From Deltaproteobacteria bacterium (GTDB taxonomy: Bacteria > JAEEML01): a DNA stretch of 31,321 nucleotides. Shown here piece after piece: positions 1 through 8,653 of this stretch. Position numbers and translations under genes: made by a program. How positions within the stretch are numbered: the first letter of the stretch is position 1; every line of letters begins with the position of its first letter. The stretch lies in contig JAEEML010000145.1 of the NCBI GenBank assembly GCA_016283195.1, forward strand, positions 1-31,321. The letters are read 5' to 3'. The notes below the pieces were generated by a model, which had not been told where the DNA came from, did not search any database, and saw only the letters and a list, made by a program, of their open reading frames with translations.

Positions 1-3000
1 CAAAGGTGCTCTTTATTCTTGAGCCACCGGCAATATTGAGTGCCATCTGCCCACCATTGCCTTGCAAAGCTGTATCAACCTTGCCTTTTTCTATTTCGCC
101 ATAGAAGTAGCCATCTGAAATATTCATTACTGTGTTGGCCGCCGAAACACCGCCGCCGATATAAAGTTCATTAAGTGTGGCCTTTAGGGCTACACCCTCG
201 GCCATATCAAGCGAAATATTTTGATCGGGAATGGCAAAGGCAACATCACTAGCCACACCGGTTGCTGTTAAGCCGCCTTTCATCCTAATGGCTATTTCCG
301 GAGAAATATTAATTATTCCGTCGCCGCTCAAATCAACTTGGTTAAGATCAAGGCCGAGATTATCTTGGGAAACAATTATATTGCTCATGGAACCGTCCAT
401 GTTGGTAATTTTCACATCGCCCAAGGTAGAGAAAGTGCCGTTGCCAAAAGTTACACCGCCGCTGATATTGGAACGCCTGATATCCAAAACAGTGGGCCTT
501 TCATCAGTTCCAAGGGGAATAAGCGCCGTACAATCAAAATCGCCTTTTACCCCGCCTATCACCGTTTCACCGCTGGCAGTATTCATTTCAAAGAGGCCGA
601 CTGAGCCGTTTTTCACACTATAGCGGCTACCATCAGGCAGGATAACATCGCCGCTTAGTTTGAAATCTTTGCTTGTTTTCTTAAAAGATATCATCCCGGC
701 ATCGCTCACCGTAAGCTGGCCGGCACCGGAAATATCCATAGAGACGTTGGTTACACTATCACCAGCTACTATCGACAAATTCTTGGCCGAAAGGTCGAGA
801 TTTTGCACCGTGCCTTTAATAACCCCACCTTGCATATTAAGGGCACCCTCAATAGTTCCCTTTATGGCATCGGCTCTGCCGCCTCCGCCACCAATCAGCG
901 CCCCACCGGAAAAATCAATTCCCGCTTTAATTTTGGGGAAATTAAAATCCATCTCCGGCTTGCCGTCAGCACCTTGAACATAGTGGAAAAAGCCATTTTT
1001 CACAGCCGCATCTGTCAACGCAACCGCCGTGCCGCCAAAAGTGCCGTTTACGTCAATATTCTCAGCTTCGACATTGTTTATAACCATCTCGATTTGCGGT
1101 TTGCCGCTAAGCGCACCGATAACTTTCATCGCTATGCTAACGTGTGCCCCATCAAGACGGCAACCTGCAGCGGCACCGCCGAGAATCGTCTCACCGAGAA
1201 CAGCATCACCGGAAATGGTAAAATTATCCGGCGCACCGGAAATATTCAAATGCGAATCCGCCCCGATAGTTAATTTTTGCCCATTACCAAAATTAATAGT
1301 GCCGGGAGCCAGTTGGGTTTTGGCAACAAAGAAATTGGCATTTTCAGGATGAATTTTAGAAGCCAGAGCTTGCAACTGCTCTTCAATCGAGGGATTCTTG
1401 GCTGCCTCGGTTGCCGGTTCTGTCACTTTATCTGTCTTAGCAGGCTGCGTCGGTTTAGTCGGTTGAGCAGGTTGCGTCGGCTGGGCAGGCTGAGTCGGCT
1501 GAGCAGTTTGCCCGCCGGAGACAGGCGTCTTCGGCGATGGTTTTTGCTGCCCATTAGTTACTTTTATTTTTCCGGCATGGATAACACTGGCATCAAGCTT
1601 GCCATATAAATCTTTGAAATCAAGTGGGAACTGCGCATCGCCAAATAATGCTTTACCTATCTCGGCGCCGATTTTTTCTCTTATATCATTCTGCACATTT
1701 TTATAAATAACCTCAAGGGCAGAAATAGTAGTGTGCTCAATATCAACCAGTGGGTAAAGGTAACCGAGACCGGTTTCGGGATCTTTACGAATTTCCATAC
1801 CGGCGATGGTAATACCAACAGAGGTACCGACACTGCCGGGTCCCGGCAACCAATAAGTGCCTTCAGCTTTTAATTTAAGTGGTGGATTTAATTTAACTTT
1901 TGAATTATTATTCTGCAAAACGCCATTTTCCACAATCAAAGTTGCGGTAATGGGCGCTTTTTCTCTGGAACCGGAAATAACCACATCATACCCCATGGTA
2001 TCTTTAGTCACCATCATATCAACATCGTGCTTGGAAGAGAGATGGAAGAGTTCTGTGGTTAAAGAATCCACCGGCACCGAAACAGTTAGCTGCGTCGCTT
2101 TCAGAGTGCCGAAAATCTCATTCAAATCCAGAGAAATGGGGGGAATAAGAGTTGTTAATTCCTTAGTATTCAGTTGTTTAAGCCGGCTATCAATTCGCTG
2201 CCGTGCCAGCGGCTTACGCATGGTTGCCAGCTGCAAATCGCCATCGGGCATAATAGCGCCGTCCGGCAAACTGGCCGCACTCACCTGCTCTATAGCGCCC
2301 TTTTGTACTGCTCCGGTAATGAGCGTATTACTAAAGCTGATACCGCCGGCGCATTTAATATGGCCGGTTTCATCGAGAGTGGCACCCAAAACCAGAGTAG
2401 CCACCCCGGTGGAATTGTCTATTTCTATGGAAGCATTATCTATTCCGGGAATAGCCCCGGCCACTGCCGTAACATTTTCACCGAGTTCTATCCGCAATTC
2501 TCCACTGAAATCCGGAGAAACTGCCCCTTCCTTCCAGCCCATGTCAAAAATATCAAGAAGGCCGCGAGTTCCGGGAGCTATTCTTATATTTTGCTCTTCA
2601 AGCGGCAGGCGCAGCTCATCAAGTACAACATCAATACTGGCATCGGCCCGGAATACCGGCTTTTCGCCGGGTTTTAATTTCAGCTTTTCCAAAGCCACCG
2701 TGGCTACACTGCCATCGGCCACATCAACCAAAACCCCACCTTTTGTCATATCGCCAAAAACAGCATCCTCAACATCGGCAAAAACAGAGAAATGGTCGTT
2801 TTCAAGAGCTTCAAAATCAAGAGCGGTAAAATCGCCCTGCTTATCAATATCAATATGGCCGCTGCCCTGAACGGCCACTTCATTCATCACTAAATCAAAG
2901 CCGGCAGAATCAACAACCGCCAGGCGGTCCATTGTCGCTGTAAATTCTTTAACATCGCCGGATATTTTAAGTTTATCGGCTTTACCGTCGATCACGCTGA

Positions 3001-4492
3001 GTTCCAAACTACCAAACATATTGAAATCTCGCGCTAAATCAGCTCGTTTGCCCAGTTTCAAGAGCGACGGTCGGCCATCACTGCCGGTAACTTCCACCTG
3101 CCCGCTGAGGCCGCTTAGCTCATGGTGCGGAATACTCAAATCGAGCGATTGATGCTTGCCGGCAACCGCAAGAGCAATAACCGGGCTCTTATCTTCTTTG
3201 GCAAAATCCATGTGCCCAAACTCCAGCACATTGCGATTTGTACCGCTGGAAGAAGAGGTCTCCATATAAAAATCATCAACACTCAGCGATTTAACGGCAA
3301 TATTCATGGCGAGCGGCGCATCAGGGCGCAAAAGCTCCCGGCCCTTGCCACTCCGCGTAAGCTCCACATCAAGATCAATGGTACCCTTGCCGGACCTGAT
3401 AACTGTTGTACCGCTATTCATAATAACCGAATCGGTGGGCAGGTTCATGTGGGCCTTTAATTGGCCGGGAGTACCGCTAACTTCCACTTTAGATCCTTTG
3501 GCAACATTTACCGAAAACTCCTTGCCGAAGGAAACCTGGCCGGCCTTTAATGAGCCTTTAAAAGAGACGCCCACCTTATCCAGCTGGAAAGTGGACATAA
3601 GAGCCACCAAAGGATCATCAATGACTTGGCCAATGGAAAAAGAGCGAGCTTTGCCCTCTTCATCGGTAGCTGCCAGTTCTTTTTCCCGCTCAACAGCGCC
3701 TTTGATATTCTCGCGGGATTCTTCCATCTGATAATTCAGGGTATAAAGCGGATAAGCTGAGTTTTCCACAGGAACCGGCTTACTGCTTTTAACAGGATTA
3801 CCCTCTTTTTTATCTTTTACATCGCGAGAGACATTAACCGGCAGTTCATTTCCCGGCGTCAAACGAACTTTATCATCACCGCCGGTGAGTTTGTTTATAA
3901 GCTTGCTGATACCCTCAATAGTATCGGGTACTTTCTTTTCGCCCTGCAAAACATATTTAGTAATATTAATATTGGGCAAACACTTAACATTGGCCATAAT
4001 ATGGCCGTTTTCGTCAATATAAACGCTCTTTGGATCCCAAAAAAGCGGCCCGTCAAGATCGGTTTCGGTGCCATCAGCCTTTTCAAAAAAGACTCTGGTA
4101 TGAGCAAAATCGATTTTGCCGTTTTCTACTCTGAGAGTAATGGCGCCTTGGCTATCCGGCCGCACTTTAAAGGGGCCAAGTTTGGTGCCGCCGGTCATGG
4201 GAACGGTGATCTTCAAATCGCCGCTATCCATGCGGTTAACCATGTCGCTGATATCCGCTACCGCCGCCGGCCCCCTGATAGGCATAGCCAAGTTGGCCGT
4301 TAGCGGATCCTGATTTGCTTTCACAGCAACACTGTTAGCAATGGCACTTTTATCTAAAATATCAACAGAAAGAGCCTCTGCTTTAGCTGCAGGAGCAGCT
4401 TTAGCAGCATTTTTAGAATGTTTTATCGAAGCATTAGGCTCAGACAAGGGCTGATATAAATTAAGCGGGCTGCGATTATTAATTCCTTGCAT
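1..4492 (-). CDS. Giant beta-rich protein of unknown function, 3' end outside window
   Basis: One uninterrupted minus-strand frame starts at the ATG at 4492-4490 and runs off the left edge, giving at least 1497 residues. AAGGAG lies seven bases before the ATG. The N-terminus (MQGINNRSPLNLYQ) has no signal peptide and no membrane segment. About 60 residues of Ala/Lys/Pro-rich linker follow, then long stretches of alternating hydrophobic and polar residues with many Gly, Asp and Val, which suggests stacked beta-strands. A Gln-Pro-Thr/Gln-Pro-Ala repeat linker encoded near 1436-1510 separates an upstream beta region from a second Gly-rich one. The style recalls AsmA/TamB-type repeat proteins or large adhesins, but those normally carry an N-terminal membrane anchor or signal, so I assign no family. 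The metallopeptidase gene lies 126 bases upstream on the same strand and has a similar leader. Open plus-strand frames opposite are composition shadows. The frame was read directly; the function is unknown. Confidence 0.85.
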   Translation of the reverse strand, partial: MQGINNRSPLNLYQPLSEPNASIKHSKNAAKAAPAAKAEALSVDILDKSAIANSVAVKANQDPLTANLAMPIRGPAAVADISDMVNRMDSGDLKITVPMTGGTKLGPFKVRPDSQGAITLRVENGKIDFAHTRVFFEKADGTETDLDGPLFWDPKSVYIDENGHIMANVKCLPNINITKYVLQGEKKVPDTIEGISKLINKLTGGDDKVRLTPGNELPVNVSRDVKDKKEGNPVKSSKPVPVENSAYPLYTLNYQMEESRENIKGAVEREKELAATDEEGKARSFSIGQVIDDPLVALMSTFQLDKVGVSFKGSLKAGQVSFGKEFSVNVAKGSKVEVSGTPGQLKAHMNLPTDSVIMNSGTTVIRSGKGTIDLDVELTRSGKGRELLRPDAPLAMNIAVKSLSVDDFYMETSSSSGTNRNVLEFGHMDFAKEDKSPVIALAVAGKHQSLDLSIPHHELSGLSGQVEVTGSDGRPSLLKLGKRADLARDFNMFGSLELSVIDGKADKLKISGDVKEFTATMDRLAVVDSAGFDLVMNEVAVQGSGHIDIDKQGDFTALDFEALENDHFSVFADVEDAVFGDMTKGGVLVDVADGSVATVALEKLKLKPGEKPVFRADASIDVVLDELRLPLEEQNIRIAPGTRGLLDIFDMGWKEGAVSPDFSGELRIELGENVTAVAGAIPGIDNASIEIDNSTGVATLVLGATLDETGHIKCAGGISFSNTLITGAVQKGAIEQVSAASLPDGAIMPDGDLQLATMRKPLARQRIDSRLKQLNTKELTTLIPPISLDLNEIFGTLKATQLTVSVPVDSLTTELFHLSSKHDVDMMVTKDTMGYDVVISGSREKAPITATLIVENGVLQNNNSKVKLNPPLKLKAEGTYWLPGPGSVGTSVGITIAGMEIRKDPETGLGYLYPLVDIEHTTISALEVIYKNVQNDIREKIGAEIGKALFGDAQFPLDFKDLYGKLDASVIHAGKIKVTNGQQKPSPKTPVSGGQTAQPTQPAQPTQPAQPTKPTQPAKTDKVTEPATEAAKNPSIEEQLQALASKIHPENANFFVAKTQLAPGTINFGNGQKLTIGADSHLNISGAPDNFTISGDAVLGETILGGAAAGCRLDGAHVSIAMKVIGALSGKPQIEMVINNVEAENIDVNGTFGGTAVALTDAAVKNGFFHYVQGADGKPEMDFNFPKIKAGIDFSGGALIGGGGGRADAIKGTIEGALNMQGGVIKGTVQNLDLSAKNLSIVAGDSVTNVSMDISGAGQLTVSDAGMISFKKTSKDFKLSGDVILPDGSRYSVKNGSVGLFEMNTASGETVIGGVKGDFDCTALIPLGTDERPTVLDIRRSNISGGVTFGNGTFSTLGDVKITNMDGSMSNIIVSQDNLGLDLNQVDLSGDGIINISPEIAIRMKGGLTATGVASDVAFAIPDQNISLDMAEGVALKATLNELYIGGGVSAANTVMNISDGYFYGEIEKGKVDTALQGNGGQMALNIAGGSRIKSTF
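1436..1510 (-). repeat. In-frame Gln-Pro-Thr/Ala tandem repeat in the giant gene
   Basis: The minus strand encodes a run of Gln-Pro-Thr and Gln-Pro-Ala triplets (units of about 18 bases, e.g. QPTQPA) inside the giant protein. The units are nearly identical at DNA level. It probably forms an extended, disordered hinge between two beta-rich regions. Such a repeat can change copy number in frame. Confidence 0.7.
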
Positions 4493-4618
4493 TATGAGGC
4501 TCCTTTAAAGCCGCTGGACACACCCAGACCTAGGCTTTATCGCATATTTTAGCCTTTAGTTGTTATATATTTTTGTTTTTTTGCGGAAAATATGCTGATT
4601 TACGCAAGAGGCAAGCTA

Positions 4619-5986
4619 TCAGTTATCTAAATCGTGGTTTAAGGCCGGATCAGGCAAAGGAGCCGGATCGCGCGGATTGGTAACTTTGAGTTCCAAGATT
4701 TTTTTCGCGCTCTCAGGGTCTTTAAGATCGAGATCGGTGCCTTCGCTAAATTGCTGCACAAATTCAATAATTTTTCTGGCATCACTATCGGTCCACTTCC
4801 AAAACCAGGTGCCAGTGCGCGCTGAATCAATACTGGGGTAGAGTTCAAAAAGCTCAAGGCAGCGCAAATAAGCCCACTGGCGGGTCGGCGGCGTACCGTT
4901 TTCGGCAATCCAGCCAACATACCAAGCGCGATATTCAGCCTGAAAATATTTATAATTTGAACGGTTTTTGTCGCCATTAACCTGATGGCTGACTTCATGG
5001 GGAATGGTGTCTAAGACAGCGTGGCGAGCATAAAGATTGTCTTTGGGATAAGGGTCATTCCCGGCCGGCACAAATTGATTATTGATATAAATGCCGCTAC
5101 CAAAGGCCGGAGCATAACCAAAAGTAATGCTGCCGGGGTCGTCTTCAATTTCGGTAAAGTGCAGCGGAATTTCACCGGAAAGGAGGCGATTCATGGTATT
5201 ATCAAGCAGGGTATTTTGCTCAGAACCGGGCTTTTTAATGCTCACTTCGGCCATATAAGCAATGGATTTGGCCGCCCGCTGCTGATCGGGGAGATCCATT
5301 TTTTTAAACCATTTAGCACTGCTGAGTTTCACCAGGTGCTTAATGGAATGAGCATTGGGAAAATTCTTGCATTGCGCAAGAAGTGCTATTTTGGTATCTT
5401 CCTTTGCAGCACAAAATTCTTTTGTTTTTAATAAGTTAGTGAGTTCTTTTGCCACTTCAGGTGCGCCGGAAGCATTAATAAAAGCCGCTACAAGCTGCTC
5501 ATTTGCTTCCGCTGTCAAAGGTTCGGCAAAATCCAGCATCTTCATAGCTGCAGCAAAAGCGGCAGCATCTATATTCCCGGCGATGGAGACCAGGCTTTTC
5601 TGTGTTTCCAGCGCGAGAGAAGCAAAAGCGGCGCTATTCTCCAAAAAGGCCTTCTGGCTGCTTGTAAGAGCTTGCCACTCGGCGCCGGTCAGGAGTTCGG
5701 CAGAGAGAGCCGGCCTGGCGGCCGACATAATGGTGACATCATAAAGAGAGGCATTAGGCTTGGCCACGGCAGTTTTATCGGCTTTAGCTTCCGGCAAAGG
5801 AATAGTAACATCAGTACCAGCTTTATTAGCCGGCTTTTCAGCGCTTTTTTCCAAAATATCGCCCGGGGCCGCCGGAGCAGCTTTTCCGCTCTCTTTAGCC
5901 GGCGCCTGGGCCACATTATCATTAGCGGCAGTGGCGGCAAGATTTTCCACATGCCAATTATTATGCTGGCTAATTCCGCTAACCAT
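4619..5986 (-). CDS. HExxH zinc-metallopeptidase-like protein with disordered N-terminus
   Basis: 455 residues from the ATG at 5986, chosen because GGGGAGG sits five bases upstream; a start 21 bases earlier has no comparable site. Residues 1-20 (MVSGISQHNNWHVENLA) are not a signal peptide. Residues 20-85 are an Ala/Pro/Lys-rich, probably unstructured linker. A helical middle part follows, and then HEVSH (His330, Glu331, His334), the zinc-binding and catalytic motif of metallopeptidases. Glu351 in the motif AEYRAW, 17 residues after the second His, is a good candidate for the third zinc ligand, as in gluzincins. The C-terminus is Asp/Pro-rich. I cannot name a MEROPS family. Lacking a signal peptide, it is either cytoplasmic or exported by a one-step secretion system; the leader shared with the next gene downstream favours the second as a hypothesis. 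The motif is seen; the substrate is unknown. Confidence 0.85.
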   Translation of the reverse strand: MVSGISQHNNWHVENLAATAANDNVAQAPAKESGKAAPAAPGDILEKSAEKPANKAGTDVTIPLPEAKADKTAVAKPNASLYDVTIMSAARPALSAELLTGAEWQALTSSQKAFLENSAAFASLALETQKSLVSIAGNIDAAAFAAAMKMLDFAEPLTAEANEQLVAAFINASGAPEVAKELTNLLKTKEFCAAKEDTKIALLAQCKNFPNAHSIKHLVKLSSAKWFKKMDLPDQQRAAKSIAYMAEVSIKKPGSEQNTLLDNTMNRLLSGEIPLHFTEIEDDPGSITFGYAPAFGSGIYINNQFVPAGNDPYPKDNLYARHAVLDTIPHEVSHQVNGDKNRSNYKYFQAEYRAWYVGWIAENGTPPTRQWAYLRCLELFELYPSIDSARTGTWFWKWTDSDARKIIEFVQQFSEGTDLDLKDPESAKKILELKVTNPRDPAPLPDPALNHDLDN

Positions 5987-6296
5987 TTTTCCTCCCCAAA
6001 AGCTCATCCGCTTTTATCAATCACCCAGGAGCATAAGAAATAGACCTTATCTATTATCTGCTCTTGTGAAGTTATCAGGCCGCCAGGCAAAAAGTTGCTA
6101 ATTTTTTTGCTTGGCTAAAATTCTGCGCGCCGGCATAGATGTTCTCCTGTTTTCGCCACTTACTCCAAAGCGAAAAACTAACCTAATGTTTTTTAAGATA
6201 AAATAAATTTTAGCTTCAATAAGAGGTGCCACTTACCGCTTGGAAACTGGGCGAGATACCAATAAAATCAAGCGCTTAACGAGGTGCTGGGGTGGG
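5987..6296. other. 310-base intergenic region, no gene seen
   Basis: It lies between the end of the OPT transporter gene and the start of the metallopeptidase gene, both on minus. Short open frames here have no ribosome site and overlap the transporter. The only notable structure is the inverted repeat at 6082-6115. It must hold the transporter's 3' end and probably the promoter for the metallopeptidase gene, but I see no convincing -35/-10 pair. Confidence 0.6.
6082..6115. repeat. Inverted repeat upstream of the metallopeptidase gene
   Basis: GCCAGGCAAAAA and TTTTTGCTTGGC form 12-base arms with one mismatch around a 10-base centre. Neither strand has a clear T-tract directly after the stem, so it is not a typical intrinsic terminator. 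It lies about 96 bases upstream of the metallopeptidase start and 167 bases beyond the transporter stop. It could be an mRNA 3' end structure or a protein-binding site. Confidence 0.5.
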
Positions 6297-8465
6297 TTAT
6301 TTGCTCTCTTCCAGATTCTTCTTTGCTCCCCAGGCCGCCAGGCCGGCGCAGGCGAGCGCCAAAAGAATAAACATGACCAGAGAGAGCCACTGGCCGGGCG
6401 CTCCTTCAAACCACTCGGCAGCCGGTAGGGCTTCCATAAATGCTTCACCGGAAGCATCGGTTTTTAAAGCATATTTCTGGCCAACACTGATAAAGCGAAT
6501 AGGCGCGCCCAGGGCCGGCTGCCGCAGCACAGCGCCCACAATGCCAAAGATGGCCGCGCCGGCCATAAGTCCAGAGGCAATAAGCACGCCCTGCTCACTT
6601 CTAGCCTTTTTGATCTCCTCGGTTTTACCGGATTTACCAACAAGGTAAGCCACAAAAGCGCCAACAAGCACAGGAATATTAATAGATATTGGCAAATACA
6701 TACCGAGAGCAAAAGCCAGCATAGGAACACCGGCCATATAGAGCACAATAGCCACAATACAGCCCAGGCCATAGAGCAGCCAAGGTTGATTGGCTGGGTC
6801 GGAGAGGAGTCCTTGGCTGACAGCGGCAATCATATTGGCCTGCGGAGCGGGCAGCACGGCAGAATTGGAGACCCACTGGCCGGCGCTCTCCACCACAAAG
6901 TGGTAGCCGCTATCCATGATGGGAATAACAAAAGAGACGACAAGTGCCGCCACCGCTATACCTAAAAATTTCCATTTTTCCTGATTTTTGGGCGTGGAAC
7001 CAATCCAGTAGCCGATTTTAAAATCGGTGACAAGAGCACCGGAGGTGGAGAGCGCCGTGCAAACGGCGCATCCGGCGATGAGGGCAATGACCATACCGCC
7101 CGCGCCGGATGCGCCGGCCGCCACCAGAGCCAGAATAGTGAGCACCACGGTGATAAGGGTCATACCGGAGACAGGGTTAGATCCCACAATGGCAATGGCC
7201 TGAGCGGCCACCGGCGTAAAGAGGAAGGAGAGCATAAAGCCCACACCGGCGCCGATTATGGCAAAGAGGAGCGAAGCCCCAAAAGTATAAGTGGCACCGG
7301 TAGCACTATCTATGGTGGTAAAAGCAATACCAAAGAAGAGAACGGCCATTAAAACAGCTGCGCCCAGTTGCATCAAAAGGACAGTGCGCGGGTGCAAATC
7401 GCGCTCGGTGCGCGGAATAGCCGCTTCATCACTTTTGCCGCCCTTTAGCCCTTTAAAGCCCAGGCTCACCGAGCTGATGACGATTTTACCCATGCGAATG
7501 ATGCCGATAACGCCGGAAGTGGCAATAGCGCCGATGCCAATAGGTTTGACAAAAGCGCCAAAAATCTGACCGGCACTCATGGCGGCGATGTCATAAGTAG
7601 CTCCGGCATAAGTAAAAGCTGGAATATGTGAGCCAAAGAGGTAAACAAGCGGCACCATCACAAGATAAGCCAAAATACTGCCGGCAGCGATAATAGCGGC
7701 ATATTTGAGGCCGATAATATAGCCCAGGCCAAAGAGCGCCGCCAGGCCATTCATGGAAAGCTCCAGGCGCATAGCAGCTAGCTTTTCGCCAAAGCCCCCC
7801 AAAATAGCCTTCATGGTAATGGCCGGGTTCCAGAGGCTCACCGCCTCAGCCAAAAAGTCATAAATAGCGCCCAAAGAGAAGGAAGCCAAAAGCACTTTGC
7901 CGGTACTCTTACTGGCCGATTCGCCAGAGACCAAAATTTCGTTAATGGCTGTGGCTTCAGGGAAAGGAAGTTCGCCGTGCAGCTCTTTAACAAAATATTT
8001 TCTGAGCGGAATAATGAGCACTGTGCCCAAAGCGCCGCCGACAAAAGTAGCCAAAAAGATTTGCCACCAGTGGATGGTAAAGAGCTTTTCACCGGTTTGC
8101 GGGTTCACGGAATTAATATAAAGCGCAGGAATAATAAAAGCGGCACCGGCGGCCACCACACCGGCCGCCTGGCCCACCGACTGCACCATCACATTTTCCA
8201 AAATGGTGCTGTTTTTAAATTTGCCAAAAAAGATGGCCATAATGGCAATGGGGATGGCCGCTTCGATGGCATTGCCGGCCCTAAGAGCCATATAAATGCA
8301 GGCGGCGGCAAAAAGCACAGTCATGCCGAGGCCCAGGCCGATACTGAATTTGGTAATCTCCGGGCGGCTGTCGCCGGCTGGGACAATCGGTTTATATTCT
8401 TCACCGGGCGCCAGCTTGGTATAAGCATTGTCCGGCAAAAGTTTTTTGGGTTTTGAATTCTCCAT
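6297..8465 (-). CDS. OPT-family oligopeptide transporter
   Basis: 722 residues from the ATG at 8465, which has GGAGG five bases upstream; the frame stays open 19 codons further but without a ribosome site. It is a polytopic inner-membrane protein with well over a dozen hydrophobic segments. OPT-family signatures include PFPEATAINEIL near residue 190 and NPVSGMT in the C-terminal half, with a basic-acidic cytoplasmic loop (DLHPRT region) between halves. Length fits the bacterial OPT/YSL group (about 600-750). Family members move small peptides or metal chelates into the cell using the proton gradient; the substrate here cannot be told from sequence. It appears monocistronic and is divergent from the Cys-rich lipoprotein gene, with overlapping -35 boxes. 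Family assignment is confident, substrate unknown. Confidence 0.93.
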   Translation of the reverse strand: MENSKPKKLLPDNAYTKLAPGEEYKPIVPAGDSRPEITKFSIGLGLGMTVLFAAACIYMALRAGNAIEAAIPIAIMAIFFGKFKNSTILENVMVQSVGQAAGVVAAGAAFIIPALYINSVNPQTGEKLFTIHWWQIFLATFVGGALGTVLIIPLRKYFVKELHGELPFPEATAINEILVSGESASKSTGKVLLASFSLGAIYDFLAEAVSLWNPAITMKAILGGFGEKLAAMRLELSMNGLAALFGLGYIIGLKYAAIIAAGSILAYLVMVPLVYLFGSHIPAFTYAGATYDIAAMSAGQIFGAFVKPIGIGAIATSGVIGIIRMGKIVISSVSLGFKGLKGGKSDEAAIPRTERDLHPRTVLLMQLGAAVLMAVLFFGIAFTTIDSATGATYTFGASLLFAIIGAGVGFMLSFLFTPVAAQAIAIVGSNPVSGMTLITVVLTILALVAAGASGAGGMVIALIAGCAVCTALSTSGALVTDFKIGYWIGSTPKNQEKWKFLGIAVAALVVSFVIPIMDSGYHFVVESAGQWVSNSAVLPAPQANMIAAVSQGLLSDPANQPWLLYGLGCIVAIVLYMAGVPMLAFALGMYLPISINIPVLVGAFVAYLVGKSGKTEEIKKARSEQGVLIASGLMAGAAIFGIVGAVLRQPALGAPIRFISVGQKYALKTDASGEAFMEALPAAEWFEGAPGQWLSLVMFILLALACAGLAAWGAKKNLEESK

Positions 8466-8549
8466 AGTAGCCTCCAAAAAAATAAGCTGCCTTTTATTGC
8501 CACAGGTTGGAGAAGGTAACAAGAGATTTTATTGGCGCGGTACACATTC

Positions 8550-8578
8550 ATCTTAATTATTCACCATATTCTTGCCAA
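8550..8578 (-). promoter_or_regulatory. Predicted sigma-70-type promoter of the OPT gene
   Basis: On minus, TTGGCA (8578-8573), a 17-base spacer and TAAGAT (8555-8550). The -35 box matches consensus at five of six positions and the -10 at four of six. It would give a leader of about 80 bases before the start at 8465. Its -35 box overlaps that of the divergent promoter. Confidence 0.5.
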
Positions 8579-8601
8579 GAACTAAACTTTTAATTTATGA
8601 T
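8572..8601 (+). promoter_or_regulatory. Predicted sigma-70-type promoter of the Cys-rich lipoprotein gene
   Basis: TTGCCA (8572-8577), an 18-base spacer and TATGAT (8596-8601), each matching consensus at five of six positions. Transcription would begin near 8608, immediately before the hairpin at 8610-8630. Confidence 0.55.
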
Positions 8602-8609
8602 GTAAAAAT

Positions 8610-8630
8610 AGAGCCTTATTTGTTGGCTCT
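8610..8630 (+). promoter_or_regulatory. Hairpin at the predicted 5' end of the Cys-rich lipoprotein mRNA
   Basis: AGAGCC and GGCTCT pair around a nine-base loop. The stem starts within a few bases of the predicted transcription start and ends about 12 bases before the AGGAGG ribosome site, which stays free. It may stabilise the transcript, or it may be the remnant of an operator. Confidence 0.5.
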
Positions 8631-8653
8631 TTACAATATTCAGGAGGTTTCGA

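Noticed and set aside
231-4313. Many plus-strand open frames, one of 337 codons at 1857-2870
   Set aside because: All lie opposite the continuous 1497-codon minus frame, have no ribosome sites, overlap one another, and read as Ser/Pro/Thr-rich shadow sequence.
8466-8522. N-terminal extension of the OPT transporter
   Set aside because: No ribosome site upstream, while GGAGG precedes the ATG at 8465.
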